NCBI RefSeq assembly: GCF_017355985.1
Contig: NZ_JAFIQU010000015.1
Location: forward strand, 1-64,000
DNA from: Arenibaculum pallidiluteum
GTDB taxonomy: Bacteria; Pseudomonadota; Alphaproteobacteria; Azospirillales; Azospirillaceae
DNA length: 64,000 bases
Direction of reading: 5' to 3'
Part shown: positions 1-7,830 of the stretch, one piece after another
How the letters are laid out: each line of letters starts with the position of its first letter
How positions within the stretch are numbered: position 1 is the first letter of the stretch
Program-made: the position numbers and the translations under genes
The notes under the pieces: model-generated
What the model was told of the DNA's origin: nothing
The model's input: only the letters and a program-made list of their open reading frames with translations
Databases searched by the model: none

Positions 1-1
1 C

Positions 2-49
2 GAGACCGCCTGGAAGATCTACCAGGCCATGCTCAAGGAAGAGGGCTGA
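2..49 (+). CDS. C-terminal end of an unidentified protein (partial)
   Basis: Only the last 15 codons and a TGA stop are inside the window, read in the frame that begins at base 2. The tail reads ETAWKIYQAMLKEEG. This is too short to assign to a family. It runs toward the prophage block, which is transcribed in the opposite direction, so the two are convergent. It could be the host gene that flanks the prophage or one more prophage gene; the window edge prevents a decision. Confidence 0.55.
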   Translation, partial: ETAWKIYQAMLKEEG

Positions 50-80
50 CAGCCCCGCCGCTGACAGTCCGCCGGCGCCA

Positions 81-98
81 CGGCCCCGATCGGGGCCG
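81..98. terminator. GC-rich palindrome between convergent genes
   Basis: CGGCCCCGAT followed by CGGGGCCG forms an 18-base perfect palindrome. It lies between the stop of the partial gene at the left edge and the convergent end of the holin gene at 117. There is no T-run on either side, so it is at best a weak or Rho-assisted bidirectional terminator. Confidence 0.3.
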
Positions 99-116
99 CC
101 GGACCGGTCGCGGGCG

Positions 117-653
117 TCAGCCCGCGCGGGTGGACAGAGCGGCCTGCTGCCAGCCCGGCGCCTTCTCGGACGAGCGCTTCCAGACATAGACGCCGAGCAC
201 GGCGAGGCCGAGCCCCCAGAGGGCCGTCGTCTCGGCGAGGCCGCGCAGGATCTCGCCCGCCCGGGCGGGATCCGCCACGATGGTCCAGGATGCGGCAGCC
301 ATCTGCGCGCCCCAGCTCAGCGCCATCACATAGCCGAAGAACGGACGCATCCGCCGCACGAACGGATCGGACGAGGCCGCCTCGGCCTGCATGCTCGCAT
401 TGACGATGCGCAGCCGCTCGGTCTCGTCGCGCTCCAGTGCCAGCAGCGTCTCGGCGGCCATCCGCTGCGCCTCCAGCAGCCGGGCGGGATCGGCGCGCAG
501 GGCCGCGGCCAGCGCCTGGGGGGTCGAGGGTCCGCTCCCCGCCAGCACCTGGACCGCGGGGACCAGCCGCTCGGCCAGGCGGCCGGCCTTGTCGTCGGCA
601 AGGCCGATCAGTGACGGGATCAGCGGCGCCAGGGCCGCGATGAAGGGCAACAT
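117..653 (-). CDS. Phage holin, three-transmembrane type
   Basis: A 178-residue protein with a hydrophobic N-terminus (residues 1-20), an alpha-helical charged middle, and two clear membrane segments near residues 106-127 and 142-158, ending in a short basic tail. This layout matches the 'holin of 3TMs' family first named from gene transfer agents. It would sit in the inner membrane and form the lesion that lets the neighbouring muramidase reach the wall. A GGAGG site lies 7 bases before the ATG. The gene begins 3 bases after the muramidase stop, so the two lysis genes are co-transcribed and are the last genes of the prophage operon. Confidence 0.8.
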   Translation of the reverse strand: MLPFIAALAPLIPSLIGLADDKAGRLAERLVPAVQVLAGSGPSTPQALAAALRADPARLLEAQRMAAETLLALERDETERLRIVNASMQAEAASSDPFVRRMRPFFGYVMALSWGAQMAAASWTIVADPARAGEILRGLAETTALWGLGLAVLGVYVWKRSSEKAPGWQQAALSTRAG

Positions 654-656
654 GCC

Positions 657-1325
657 TCAGGCCTCCTCGACGGCATGCCGCTCATAGGCGGCGGCGAGCC
701 GGGCATCGTAGCGGTTGCCGGCCTGGCCAGGACCGTTGTAGCGCCGGGCGAAGGCCGTCCAGTCGCGGGCTCGCAGCAGCGGCACGAGGCCGCGTGCCCG
801 CACGAAGGCCAGGAAGGCATCGAGCTGGGCGGCCTCGTCCCGCGCCATGGCCCGCGCGAAGCTCTCGGGATCCTCGAAGCCGCACAGGCGGTGGTTCTCG
901 CCGAGGATCTGGAACAGCCCCCAGGAACAGGCCTGCAGGGCCGCCGGCCCGTTCAGCGCCGCCGCGTGCGCCAGCCGCTCGTGCTGGTGGGCGCCGGCCG
1001 GTCCATAGGTGCCGGGACCGCCCCAGCGCGGCCGACTGAGGCCGGGATGGGATGCGTCCCAGCGGCCCGCCGTCAGGCGCGAGAAGACATGCGCCTCGAA
1101 CAGGATGCGGGGGCGCCGCGGCGGCGCCTCGTCCAGGAAGCCGCCCCGGCCGCCGGTCTCCACCGCGATCACGGCGGAGAGGACCGCGGGCTCGCATCCG
1201 AGGGCCGCGGCCGCCCGCGCCACGTCGGCATCGGCAAGCGGGGTGCCCGGTCCGCGAAAGGCCTGCGGCGGCGCCCCTCGGCCTGCGCTGGCGCCCGTGA
1301 TGCCACCCACCATCGCCGGGCCCAT
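657..1325 (-). CDS. N-acetylmuramidase endolysin (DUF3380 family)
   Basis: A 222-residue lysozyme-like protein that should cleave the peptidoglycan glycan backbone at the end of the phage cycle. The family pattern is visible: AVETGG near residue 56 with the likely catalytic glutamate, RILFEAHVFSRLT near 74-86, a CSWGLFQILGEN block in the middle, and the closing block DWTAFARRYNGP. There is no signal peptide, so it probably depends on the downstream holin. The ATG overlaps the stop of the upstream small membrane protein in a TGATG junction, which indicates translational coupling and fixes this start. The frame stays open far upstream, but that part is a shadow of other genes. Confidence 0.88.
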   Translation of the reverse strand: MGPAMVGGITGASAGRGAPPQAFRGPGTPLADADVARAAAALGCEPAVLSAVIAVETGGRGGFLDEAPPRRPRILFEAHVFSRLTAGRWDASHPGLSRPRWGGPGTYGPAGAHQHERLAHAAALNGPAALQACSWGLFQILGENHRLCGFEDPESFARAMARDEAAQLDAFLAFVRARGLVPLLRARDWTAFARRYNGPGQAGNRYDARLAAAYERHAVEEA

Positions 1326-1630
1326 CACTCGGCTCCCAGGCGGCGCTGGCGGAAGGCGGTCTCCAGCCGGCTGTCGATGCGCTGCAGCCAGTTCTTCATG
1401 TCGTGCAGCGCCTGGCCCTGGCGGGCCATCTCGGCCACCATCTCGCGGAGCTCTCCGGCCTGGCCGGCGGCCGCCTCGGAATGGGTGCGGCGCCAGTCCT
1501 CCAGCGCCTCGATCCGGCTGTGCACGCGCGAGACCTGCCAGGCGGCCCTCAGGGCGAACCACAGGAAGGCGGCCGCGTGGACAATCAGGGCGAGGCCGAC
1601 TCCGATAAGGGCGACGGTCGGGATCTGCAT
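1325..1630 (-). CDS. Small phage membrane protein with coiled coil
   Basis: A 101-residue protein with one N-terminal membrane segment (about residues 5-27) followed by a long charged helix likely to form a coiled coil (residues 35-95). It sits just upstream of the muramidase and holin genes, a position often used by accessory lysis proteins such as the inner-membrane spanin. It could equally be a structural accessory protein. An AAGGAG site lies 6 bases before the chosen ATG, which is why the longer 128-codon version starting at 1711 is not used. The stop overlaps the muramidase start. Confidence 0.7.
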   Translation of the reverse strand: MQIPTVALIGVGLALIVHAAAFLWFALRAAWQVSRVHSRIEALEDWRRTHSEAAAGQAGELREMVAEMARQGQALHDMKNWLQRIDSRLETAFRQRRLGAE

Positions 1631-1756
1631 GGCGGGCTCCTTTCGGGAACGGAAGCGCAGGAAGCCCGACGAAGGGCGGGCGCCGGACCGGGGGGCGCGA
1701 GGAAGGGGCACCCCGGGCGCCGGCCCCGGGATCCTGCAAGGGGACGCCGGCTGCCT

Positions 1757-2911
1757 TCAGAATCCGAGGAACCGGCCCAGGGCATTGCCACCGCTGAGCA
1801 GCTGGCCGCCGGTCAGGATGTTGAAGGCGTTGCCAGCGCCCGACGCGGCGCCCAGCAGGCCGCTGACCAGGCCGGGGCCGCTGCTGGCGGTGGTCGTGGT
1901 GGTCGGAAGCGGGCCGCCCAGCGCCGCCTGGCGCACGCCCAGCATCTGCACGGGATACTGCTGCCGGCGCAGGTAGTCCTGGTAGGCCGCGTCCAGCTTC
2001 GCCTGCTCGGTGTCTCGCTCCAGCGTGCCCGCGCCCAGCGCCGCCCGGGCGCCGCCGAGCTCGTACTGCTGCTGCTGCATGCCCAGGCCGGACAGGATGT
2101 TCGCGGCAGACAGGCCGAGATTGGCGCCCTGGAGCCCGAGTCCGGCATCGGCCTGGGCGGCCTGGAGCGCGTTGGCGTAGTTGGCCTGGTTCAACGCCGC
2201 CGAGGTGCGCGCCACCGTGTCGAGATAGGCGCGGTCGGTCTCGGCCTGGGCGACGTCGCCCTGGGAGCCGAAAGCCCCAGCCCCCGCCATGCGGGCGCGG
2301 GTCCTGTTCTGGACGATGTCGTTCTGGCGCGACAGGTCCGCCAGCGTCGAATCGACGACCGCGCCGGCGAAGGGATTCATATAGGCCGAGAGGTCGGCCT
2401 CGCGGACCGGGGTGGGGCTGTAGCCGGCGATGCCGCGGGCCGTCTGCTCCGCGGCCGCCAGCGCGCCGCGCCCCCAGTCGGCGGACTGCAGCCGGTCGAC
2501 GGCGCCCTGCTGGGCGGCGGACAGGCCGGCCACCTGCGGCACGCCCGTGAACTGCCCGGCGGCGAGCTCGCTGTCGAACTGCCGGCGCAGGGCGGGGTTG
2601 GCATCCAGATAGACCGCGAACTGCCCGCCCTGCGCCTCCCCCTGGAAGCCGTAGTTGCGGGCGACCTGGTTCCGCTGGTCCTGGGTCAGCGCGCCCCACC
2701 GGCCCGTGACGGGCTCCGGGGCATAGGGCCTGTAGGGCTCGCCCGCGAGATGGTTCGCGGCCGCGATGTTGCCCCGGATCTGTCCGAAGACGTCGTCCCG
2801 GATCTCCGCGGGATAGGAGGAGGTCTGGGTCTGCGACGAGCCGCCGCCGAGGCCCGGGACGGCCCCGAACCGCAGGTCGCGCGGCGCGCCGGGGATCACG
2901 ATTGCCAGCAT
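1757..2911 (-). CDS. Candidate internal virion / DNA ejection protein
   Basis: A 384-residue protein rich in Ala, Gln and Gly. It has an extended, helix-forming centre (about residues 150-320) and a glycine-rich, hydrophobic C-terminus reading SGLLGAASGAGNAFN. Proteins of this composition between tail and lysis genes of podoviruses are often injected internal virion proteins. No specific family is claimed. It follows the gp13-like gene by one base, so the two are in one transcription unit. Alternatives are a tail-tip or tape-measure-like protein. Confidence 0.6.
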   Translation of the reverse strand: MLAIVIPGAPRDLRFGAVPGLGGGSSQTQTSSYPAEIRDDVFGQIRGNIAAANHLAGEPYRPYAPEPVTGRWGALTQDQRNQVARNYGFQGEAQGGQFAVYLDANPALRRQFDSELAAGQFTGVPQVAGLSAAQQGAVDRLQSADWGRGALAAAEQTARGIAGYSPTPVREADLSAYMNPFAGAVVDSTLADLSRQNDIVQNRTRARMAGAGAFGSQGDVAQAETDRAYLDTVARTSAALNQANYANALQAAQADAGLGLQGANLGLSAANILSGLGMQQQQYELGGARAALGAGTLERDTEQAKLDAAYQDYLRRQQYPVQMLGVRQAALGGPLPTTTTTASSGPGLVSGLLGAASGAGNAFNILTGGQLLSGGNALGRFLGF

Positions 2912-2912
2912 G

Positions 2913-3272
2913 TCAAAGCTCCTTCACCAGCAGCACGGCGATCTTCCGGACCTCCGGGATCGCCCTTTCCCAACCCGGCCGCCCCAGGATCTCGACCCGG
3001 GCGCAGCCCTGCGCCGTGGCCCAGGCCTCGACGCTGCGAACCATGTCCCTCAGCCGTTCCAGCGCCCCGCCGCCGAGCCAGACGCGGCACGCCCGGAGGC
3101 GGTCGTAGGCGACGATCTCGGTCACCAGCGCGGCGTCGGGCGCCGGCCAGAACTGCGCACGCCCGGCCAGAACCCTGGCGCACACGTCGTCCAGCGCGTG
3201 CGTGCCGCCGGCATGCTCCAGCGCCGCCGCGAGCCACGGGCCGCAGCGCTCCCATTCGGTGGCGAAGCTCAT
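2913..3272 (-). CDS. T7 gp13-like small phage protein (GNAT-like)
   Basis: A 119-residue protein. Its closing stretch, GCARVEILGRPGWERAIPEV, is characteristic of a widespread small podovirus protein related to T7 gp13, an internal-core assembly protein often annotated as a GNAT-fold acetyltransferase. No acetyl-CoA loop can be recognised with certainty. The start ATG overlaps the stop of the tail hub gene by four bases (ATGA), which decides the start over the longer 138-codon frame. Its position between the hub and a candidate ejection protein fits a role in virion assembly. Confidence 0.7.
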   Translation of the reverse strand: MSFATEWERCGPWLAAALEHAGGTHALDDVCARVLAGRAQFWPAPDAALVTEIVAYDRLRACRVWLGGGALERLRDMVRSVEAWATAQGCARVEILGRPGWERAIPEVRKIAVLLVKEL

Positions 3273-4780
3273 CGGCGCTGCCCGGTCTCGACGAGGTCGA
3301 GGCGCAGCGCCCCGAGCCGCAGGAAGCACGGTGCGGCCGACCCGGCGAAGGCCAGCGCGACCTGGCGCGCGGCAATGCGGGTGTCGACCTTGCCCGTCGC
3401 AGGACCGACCGTGTAGGGCCCCGCCATCCGCGCGCCGGATGGAGGATAGGCCCGGCCCGACAGGGACAGGGAGAAGGTTCCCTGCTGGTCCTCGGTGTCG
3501 GGGATCACCGAGCGCACGGCCATCAGGCTGGAGCCGTCCCCGATATCGATGGGCGCGCTCTCGAACCGCCAGGAGAAGGCGCCGCCATCCGCGGAGAAGC
3601 CGCGTTCATGGAAGTAGATCCGGCCGCCGGCGCTGACCCCGATGGGATAGTCGAAGGCCTTTGCATCCGTGAATGCCGTCCGGTCGAAGCTCCCGCAGGT
3701 CCAGTGCCCCTCCAGGTGGTTGTAGGCGACGTAGCGCGAGACCTCGTTGCCGTCCCGCGCATCCGGGTAGAACCACCAGATCTCGCCGTACTGGGTGACG
3801 GAGGCGGCGAAGACCTTGTCACCCTGGGCCGCGGCCAGGTTGTCCATCACGTCGCGGCGCAGGGTGCAGGGGATGGCCTGCGGCTCGCCGCCGGCCCAGA
3901 CGAAGAATTGCCCGTTGGGGGCGAGCCAGTAGGCCGAGCCGCCGGCCAGCGTCACCGCGTTCGGCCCAAGCAGCCCGCAGTTGCCGCCGAGGGTGGCAAA
4001 GCTGAAGACCAGCGGCGGGTCGCCCACATAGCGCATGCCGAACAGGTGCGTGTCCGACCAGATCAGGTTGATACCGCGCGAGGCCAGCCCGCGGACGAGC
4101 CTGGATCCGCCGGAAAGCACGCGCTGCACGGCCGATGTCGTCGCGGAGGGCGTCCATTCGGTGTTGTCCTCGATGTCCGAAGCCCGGACGCACATGGGGT
4201 CGAAGGCGCCGTCGAGATTCGTGCAGCCCACGACGACGAGCTGGCGCTCGGGCGTCACGAAGACCGCATTCGCCCGGTCAGGCGCGCCCGCAATGCCGGC
4301 CGCCGCCGCGCCGCCGTCCAGCCGCCATTCGTAGATCTTCCCGCCCCTGGGATTGGCGATCAGGTATTCGCCCCAGTTGTCGAGGCTCCAGGTGCGCGGG
4401 AACACGTCCCCGGTGGAGGCTGCGCCGTAGGTCCCGCTGCCATAGGCGCCAGTGCCGAACCCGGCCCCTCCGAGCCCGTCGACCAGCCCAGCGGCGAGGC
4501 CGGCCGGGGTGATGTCGTACACGGCCCCGCCCTGGTAGGCGTAGAGGTGGCTGTGTGTGCCCAGCCCGATCTGCCGTTCCCCCGCCGTGTCCGCCCAGGT
4601 GTGGATGCCCCGGCAGACCCCGTCCACCGTGTCGGTGGTGACGCTCTCCCAGCCGCCGATGGTCTGCGGCCGCCCCTGCACGAAGCGCACCTTGTCGGCG
4701 TCCACGAAACGGCCTTCCGCGGACAGGGGCGTGTCGTCCTTGAAGATGCCGGGAAGAAGGGGGATCTTTATGAGCGCCAT
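3269..4780 (-). CDS. P22 gp10-like tail hub / DNA stabilisation protein
   Basis: A 503-residue protein starting MALIKIPLLPG. It has repeated beta-rich segments with W and G turns spread along its length (TIGGWESV, GTHSHLYAYQGG, LDNWGEYLIANP, GGEPQAIP, YNHLEGHW). This beta-propeller-like pattern is known for the packaged-DNA stabilisation/tail hub proteins that plug the portal of P22-like phages. Length and place after the fibre genes agree. Its stop overlaps the next gene start. The methyltransferase gene on the other strand begins 48 bases upstream, so this gene probably needs read-through from the fibre genes or a promoter in that short gap. Confidence 0.7.
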   Translation of the reverse strand: MALIKIPLLPGIFKDDTPLSAEGRFVDADKVRFVQGRPQTIGGWESVTTDTVDGVCRGIHTWADTAGERQIGLGTHSHLYAYQGGAVYDITPAGLAAGLVDGLGGAGFGTGAYGSGTYGAASTGDVFPRTWSLDNWGEYLIANPRGGKIYEWRLDGGAAAAGIAGAPDRANAVFVTPERQLVVVGCTNLDGAFDPMCVRASDIEDNTEWTPSATTSAVQRVLSGGSRLVRGLASRGINLIWSDTHLFGMRYVGDPPLVFSFATLGGNCGLLGPNAVTLAGGSAYWLAPNGQFFVWAGGEPQAIPCTLRRDVMDNLAAAQGDKVFAASVTQYGEIWWFYPDARDGNEVSRYVAYNHLEGHWTCGSFDRTAFTDAKAFDYPIGVSAGGRIYFHERGFSADGGAFSWRFESAPIDIGDGSSLMAVRSVIPDTEDQQGTFSLSLSGRAYPPSGARMAGPYTVGPATGKVDTRIAARQVALAFAGSAAPCFLRLGALRLDLVETGQRR

Positions 4781-4791
4781 GGAAGCTCCTG

Positions 4792-4820
4792 CTGACTGGC
4801 CCGTGCCGATCCGCTAATTT
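4792..4820 (+). promoter_or_regulatory. Candidate promoter of the methyltransferase cargo gene
   Basis: CTGACT at 4792-4797 and TAATTT at 4815-4820 are separated by 17 bases. The -10 element ends only 7 bases before the ATG at 4828, so transcription would start at or next to the start codon and the mRNA would be leaderless. A private promoter fits a cargo gene facing against the late operon. Confidence 0.45.
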
Positions 4821-4827
4821 CCGCGCC

Positions 4828-5373
4828 ATGACGGCACCCATCCTCCTGCACATCGGCGGTCGCCAGCGGCGCGACGGCTGGACGATCCTCGATGCCGAAG
4901 CGCGGCCGGAGGTCGACATCGTCGGGTCCTGCACGAACCTCCGCATGTTCGCGGACGGATCGGTGCAGCAGATCTACGCGTCCCATGTGGTGGAGCACCT
5001 GGACTTCGCCCGCGAGCTCGCGCAGGCGCTGCGGGAGTTCGGCCGCGTGCTCGCCCCCGGCGGCGTGCTGATGATCGCGGTCCCGGACCTCCGGGAGCTC
5101 TGCAGGATCTATCTCAGCCCCGGGCTTTCGGCCCAGCAGCGCTGGGGCGTCATGGAGCTGATCTACGGGACCGGGATCGGTCCCTTCGACTTCCACAAGA
5201 CCGGCTTCGACTTCGAGACGCTGTCCTCGATCCTGGGGCAGTTCGGGTTCGCCGACATCCGCCAGGTGGAGCGCTTCAACCTGTTCCACGACACCAGCAC
5301 GGCGCGTGTCTCGCTTCCGGGCTTCGAGAACGTCCAGTACAGCCTGAACGTCACCGCCGTCCGGCGGCCCTGA
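4828..5373 (+). CDS. SAM-dependent methyltransferase, phage cargo gene
   Basis: A 181-residue class I methyltransferase of the Methyltransf_11 type. It begins with the LLHIGG stretch typical of sugar/lipopolysaccharide-linked methyltransferases. The SHVVEHLDFARELAQALREF segment (residues 52-71) and the GRVLAPGGVLMIAVPDL segment (73-89) form the conserved core after the acidic strand. It is encoded on the opposite strand to the surrounding late genes and has its own probable promoter, as expected of a cargo (moron) gene. It could modify a surface glycan or the fibre. A glycosyltransferase-like remnant lies just downstream, which supports a glycan link. The acceptor substrate is unknown. Confidence 0.85.
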   Translation: MTAPILLHIGGRQRRDGWTILDAEARPEVDIVGSCTNLRMFADGSVQQIYASHVVEHLDFARELAQALREFGRVLAPGGVLMIAVPDLRELCRIYLSPGLSAQQRWGVMELIYGTGIGPFDFHKTGFDFETLSSILGQFGFADIRQVERFNLFHDTSTARVSLPGFENVQYSLNVTAVRRP

Positions 5374-5422
5374 CGAGCCCGGTCCGCCGCAGCGGGCCCG
5401 ATCCGTCCGCCTGCGGCGCTCC

Positions 5423-5515
5423 TCAGTGCCGCAGCGCTTCGGCCACCCGCTCAACCACGCCGGCCCAGTCGCCCGCGCGGTCCTGCCGGAACAAGCGGGC
5501 GGTTGGACAACGCAT
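5423..5515 (-). pseudogene. 3' remnant of a glycosyltransferase-like gene
   Basis: A 30-codon minus-strand frame begins MRCPTARLFRQDRAGDWAGV and ends in a helix before a TGA. The string PTARLFRQ...GDWAGVVERVAEAL resembles the closing segment of TPR/glycosyltransferase proteins, where WYPT-R-LFRQ precedes GDW and a final amphipathic helix. This is from memory of the family and was not searched. Everything upstream of this tail is missing, and the fibre gene ends 8 bases away. It looks like the leftover end of a deleted gene. Confidence 0.4.
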
Positions 5516-5523
5516 AGAAGCCG

Positions 5524-6285
5524 CTATGGGACGGTGAAAACCTGATCGGTGCCTGTGTAATTGAAGACGTGTTGCAAGCCATCCATGGTGATGGTGATGC
5601 GCCCATTCTGCCCGTTTGAACCGAAGCCGCTGGGAATCACGAACCCTCCAGCCCCGCCGGTTCCGGCACCATTGTTGTTATTCACTCCGGTGAACGTTCC
5701 AGCCCCCGAGGGGGTGAGTGTGCCGCCCACATGACCACCGGTCGACGCCGGGTTTCCGCCCGCCCCACTCGCACCGCCCTGCTGGCCGCTTGTTGATGTG
5801 ATACCGCCGCCGCCAGCGCCGCCTCCGGGACCTTCGATGGGAGCCGACTGTCCATTCGCGCCCGTCGACGCGCCGGAACCGGTGTGGGTTGCCTGGCCAG
5901 CACCGCCGGGTGCGAAATGGCTTCGTCCCCCTCCCCCTCCGCCGGCACCTGCACCGGCCCAGGGCACGCCATTGAAGTAGATCACACTGGCTTGACCGCC
6001 GTTACCACCGTCACCGCCATTAGAATTTAGGAGGCCCGTGCCCCCAATGCCGCCCTTGTGGCTGTTCGCCCTCGCGCTGGAATAGCCGATGTTCCCGCTG
6101 CCGACGACGAGGTCGAGGACCGTTCCGCGCTCGAGCGTGGCGTCGAAGCGAACAACCTGACCGTCACCACCTCTAGCGCCGGGGTTCTGAAGGTTGGCCT
6201 GTCCGCCCTGGCCTCCCGCGCCGACGATCTCGAACGAGACCCGGCGCGCCGAGCTCGCCAGCATCGTCCCCGCGCCGGGGATCAT
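5524..6285 (-). CDS. Glycine-rich tail adhesin
   Basis: A 253-residue protein. Its N-terminal part (residues 1-75) is beta-rich and opens with SFEIVGAGGQGG. The centre (about 75-215) is built from poly-glycine and Gly-Ala-Ser-Asn stretches. The C-terminus carries a short beta domain with GRITITMDG. Poly-glycine sheets of this kind form the receptor-binding tips of some phage fibres, for example T-even gp38-type adhesins. The ATG overlaps the stop of the fibre gene by four bases (ATGA), so shaft and adhesin are made together. Base composition in the glycine region is somewhat less GC-rich than in the neighbours, compatible with recombination of tip modules. Confidence 0.75.
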   Translation of the reverse strand: MIPGAGTMLASSARRVSFEIVGAGGQGGQANLQNPGARGGDGQVVRFDATLERGTVLDLVVGSGNIGYSSARANSHKGGIGGTGLLNSNGGDGGNGGQASVIYFNGVPWAGAGAGGGGGGRSHFAPGGAGQATHTGSGASTGANGQSAPIEGPGGGAGGGGITSTSGQQGGASGAGGNPASTGGHVGGTLTPSGAGTFTGVNNNNGAGTGGAGGFVIPSGFGSNGQNGRITITMDGLQHVFNYTGTDQVFTVP

Positions 6286-7259
6286 CGGATGTCCCTCGTC
6301 AGGGCCGCGTGGATCTCGGTGCCCGATACCACGAGGTAGTCGAGCCGGTCGACGCGGGATGCGGCCGTGGTCAGGACCGGGGCGCTGGCGCCCGGGAACT
6401 TCCAGTGGCTGCCATAGGCCAGCGTCCGCGAGCCGGTGGCGTCCTGCCGGATGATGATGGACCCGCTCTGGCCCTGCGCGAGGTTGGTGGGGTTCGCCAG
6501 GGTCCGGTTGCCGCCGAGCGTCACGGTGAAGAAATTGGCGTCGGCGAAGTCTGGGGTGATGGTCGCCCCGTCCGCAAGGGCGGCGATCTTGCCCCGCTGC
6601 GCCGCCGTGAAGGTGTGGCTGACCGGCTCGATGGCGGCGTTGACGCTGGCCCAGGTCGCCGTGGAGCCATCCGTGGTCAGGAAGTGCCCGGCGCTCCCGA
6701 CCTGGCCCGGCAGCGCCCCGCCCGCCATGCTGAAGGCCGTGTTGTCGACATAGCTCTTGGTCGCCGCATCCGCATTGGCCGCCGGCGCCGGGAGGTTCGT
6801 CAGCCGCTGCCCGTTCAGGTCCACGGCGCTCGCCGGAAGCGGAAGCTGGTCCAGCCGCGGGCCCCCGCGCCGGGCGTCGGTGCCGTCGCAGTAGACGAGC
6901 TGCGGCCCCGGGCGCAGGGCATAGCCCGCCTGCCCCGAGACCTTCATCGTCAGCGAGAAGCCCGCCCGGACGGTGCTGTCGACGACCAGGTACCATTTCT
7001 CGACGCCCGGGATCACGACGTCGGAGTTGGCCGCTAGCGTGCCCGACAGGACGAGCACGCGGTTCCGCGCTTGGTCCGGGACGTAGTTCGTGCTGGTCAG
7101 GGCCGTGGTGGCCGAGGTGATCGCGATGGTCTCCACGCCGTCCAACGCCTCGTCCACAAGGTCGATCACCTTGGTGTTGAGGTTGGAGCCCCAGACGTTG
7201 AGGTTCTCGCCGGTGGCCTGCTTCTCCAGGCGGTTGCGGGTGGTTGGCGTGCTGGGCAT
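6282..7259 (-). CDS. Phage tail fibre protein
   Basis: A 325-residue protein beginning MPSTPTTRNRLEKQATGENLNVWG, an N-terminal virion-attachment pattern common in tail fibres. The middle holds LTNLPAPAANADAATKSYVD (about residues 153-172), the repeat seen in collar/shaft segments of many phage fibres. The C-terminal third is beta-rich and includes a GGNRTLANPTNLAQGQSG segment typical of phage fibre tips. It sits between a small protein gene and the glycine-rich adhesin, with which it overlaps by four bases. It should form the shaft that carries the adhesin. Confidence 0.75.
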   Translation of the reverse strand: MPSTPTTRNRLEKQATGENLNVWGSNLNTKVIDLVDEALDGVETIAITSATTALTSTNYVPDQARNRVLVLSGTLAANSDVVIPGVEKWYLVVDSTVRAGFSLTMKVSGQAGYALRPGPQLVYCDGTDARRGGPRLDQLPLPASAVDLNGQRLTNLPAPAANADAATKSYVDNTAFSMAGGALPGQVGSAGHFLTTDGSTATWASVNAAIEPVSHTFTAAQRGKIAALADGATITPDFADANFFTVTLGGNRTLANPTNLAQGQSGSIIIRQDATGSRTLAYGSHWKFPGASAPVLTTAASRVDRLDYLVVSGTEIHAALTRDIR

Positions 7260-7266
7260 GGGTCCC

Positions 7267-7518
7267 TCACGAGATCACGGTGCGGTCGGTGACGCGGCGC
7301 CAGGCCGCCCCGTCGGAGAAGGCGGGCACGGCGCCGCCGGCGGCGTCCGTCACGTAGATGAAGCAGTTCGGATTGGCGCCCGCCGCGGGCAGGTCCGCCT
7401 TGGCATAGCCGGGCAGGCGTACGGGTCCGCGGCGTCGGCGCAGATCCTCCATCTCGGCATTGACCTCGGCGGCGAAGCGCTGCGCCCAGCCGGGCGCGCC
7501 GGCATCCATGCTCGCCAT
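7267..7518 (-). CDS. Small phage protein, unknown function
   Basis: An 83-residue protein with a helical, charged first half (residues 1-35) and a second half containing LPGYAKADLPAAG and CFIYVTDAAGGAVPAFSDG. The second motif block occurs in small proteins beside fibre genes of alphaproteobacterial phages and looks like a beta-strand fibre or capsid decoration module. A GGGAG site lies 4 bases before the ATG at 7518. It is 7 bases upstream of the fibre start. No catalytic motif is visible, so it is most likely structural. Confidence 0.7.
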   Translation of the reverse strand: MASMDAGAPGWAQRFAAEVNAEMEDLRRRRGPVRLPGYAKADLPAAGANPNCFIYVTDAAGGAVPAFSDGAAWRRVTDRTVIS

Positions 7519-7531
7519 CGCAGTCTCCCGG

Positions 7532-7819
7532 TCAGCAGTCGGCCGCGTCGGCCCACCCCTCCGACGCCTTCACGGCGGCGTAGAGCTGCGCCCGCGTCGG
7601 CTCGATCCCGTCCTCGGGGCCGTATCCCATCTGCGCGGCGGAGACCCGCAGCGTCGCCGCGGCGACGGCCCGGCTGCCGCCATGCCGGGCCCCGTCGGAG
7701 ACGTAGCCGTGCAGCACCACGTCGGCGCAGCGGTCTGCGTAATAGGCCTGCATACCCGCGATTCTGTGGTAGGTCGCATCGATGCCGAATTCCGTCGGCA
7801 CGGACTTCCTGAGAGCCAT
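7532..7819 (-). CDS. Small phage protein, unknown function
   Basis: A 95-residue protein starting MALRKSVPTEFGIDATYHRI. It has an antiparallel-sheet look in the first half and an Ala-rich helix followed by a C-terminal helix containing RAQLYAAVKAS. The arrangement resembles small fibre-linked or tail-linked proteins in related prophages, but no family name can be given. The start is set by an AAGGAT site 7 bases upstream of the ATG. A longer open frame to 7963 is only a shadow of the next gene. Confidence 0.65.
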   Translation of the reverse strand: MALRKSVPTEFGIDATYHRIAGMQAYYADRCADVVLHGYVSDGARHGGSRAVAAATLRVSAAQMGYGPEDGIEPTRAQLYAAVKASEGWADAADC

Positions 7820-7830
7820 GGGGCGATCCT

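Noticed and set aside
1403-4795. Very long plus-strand open frame opposite the virion genes
   Set aside because: It lies antisense to several genes with clear phage families. High GC at third positions removes stop codons on the opposite strand, and the translation shows Arg/Gly/Ala-rich nonsense.
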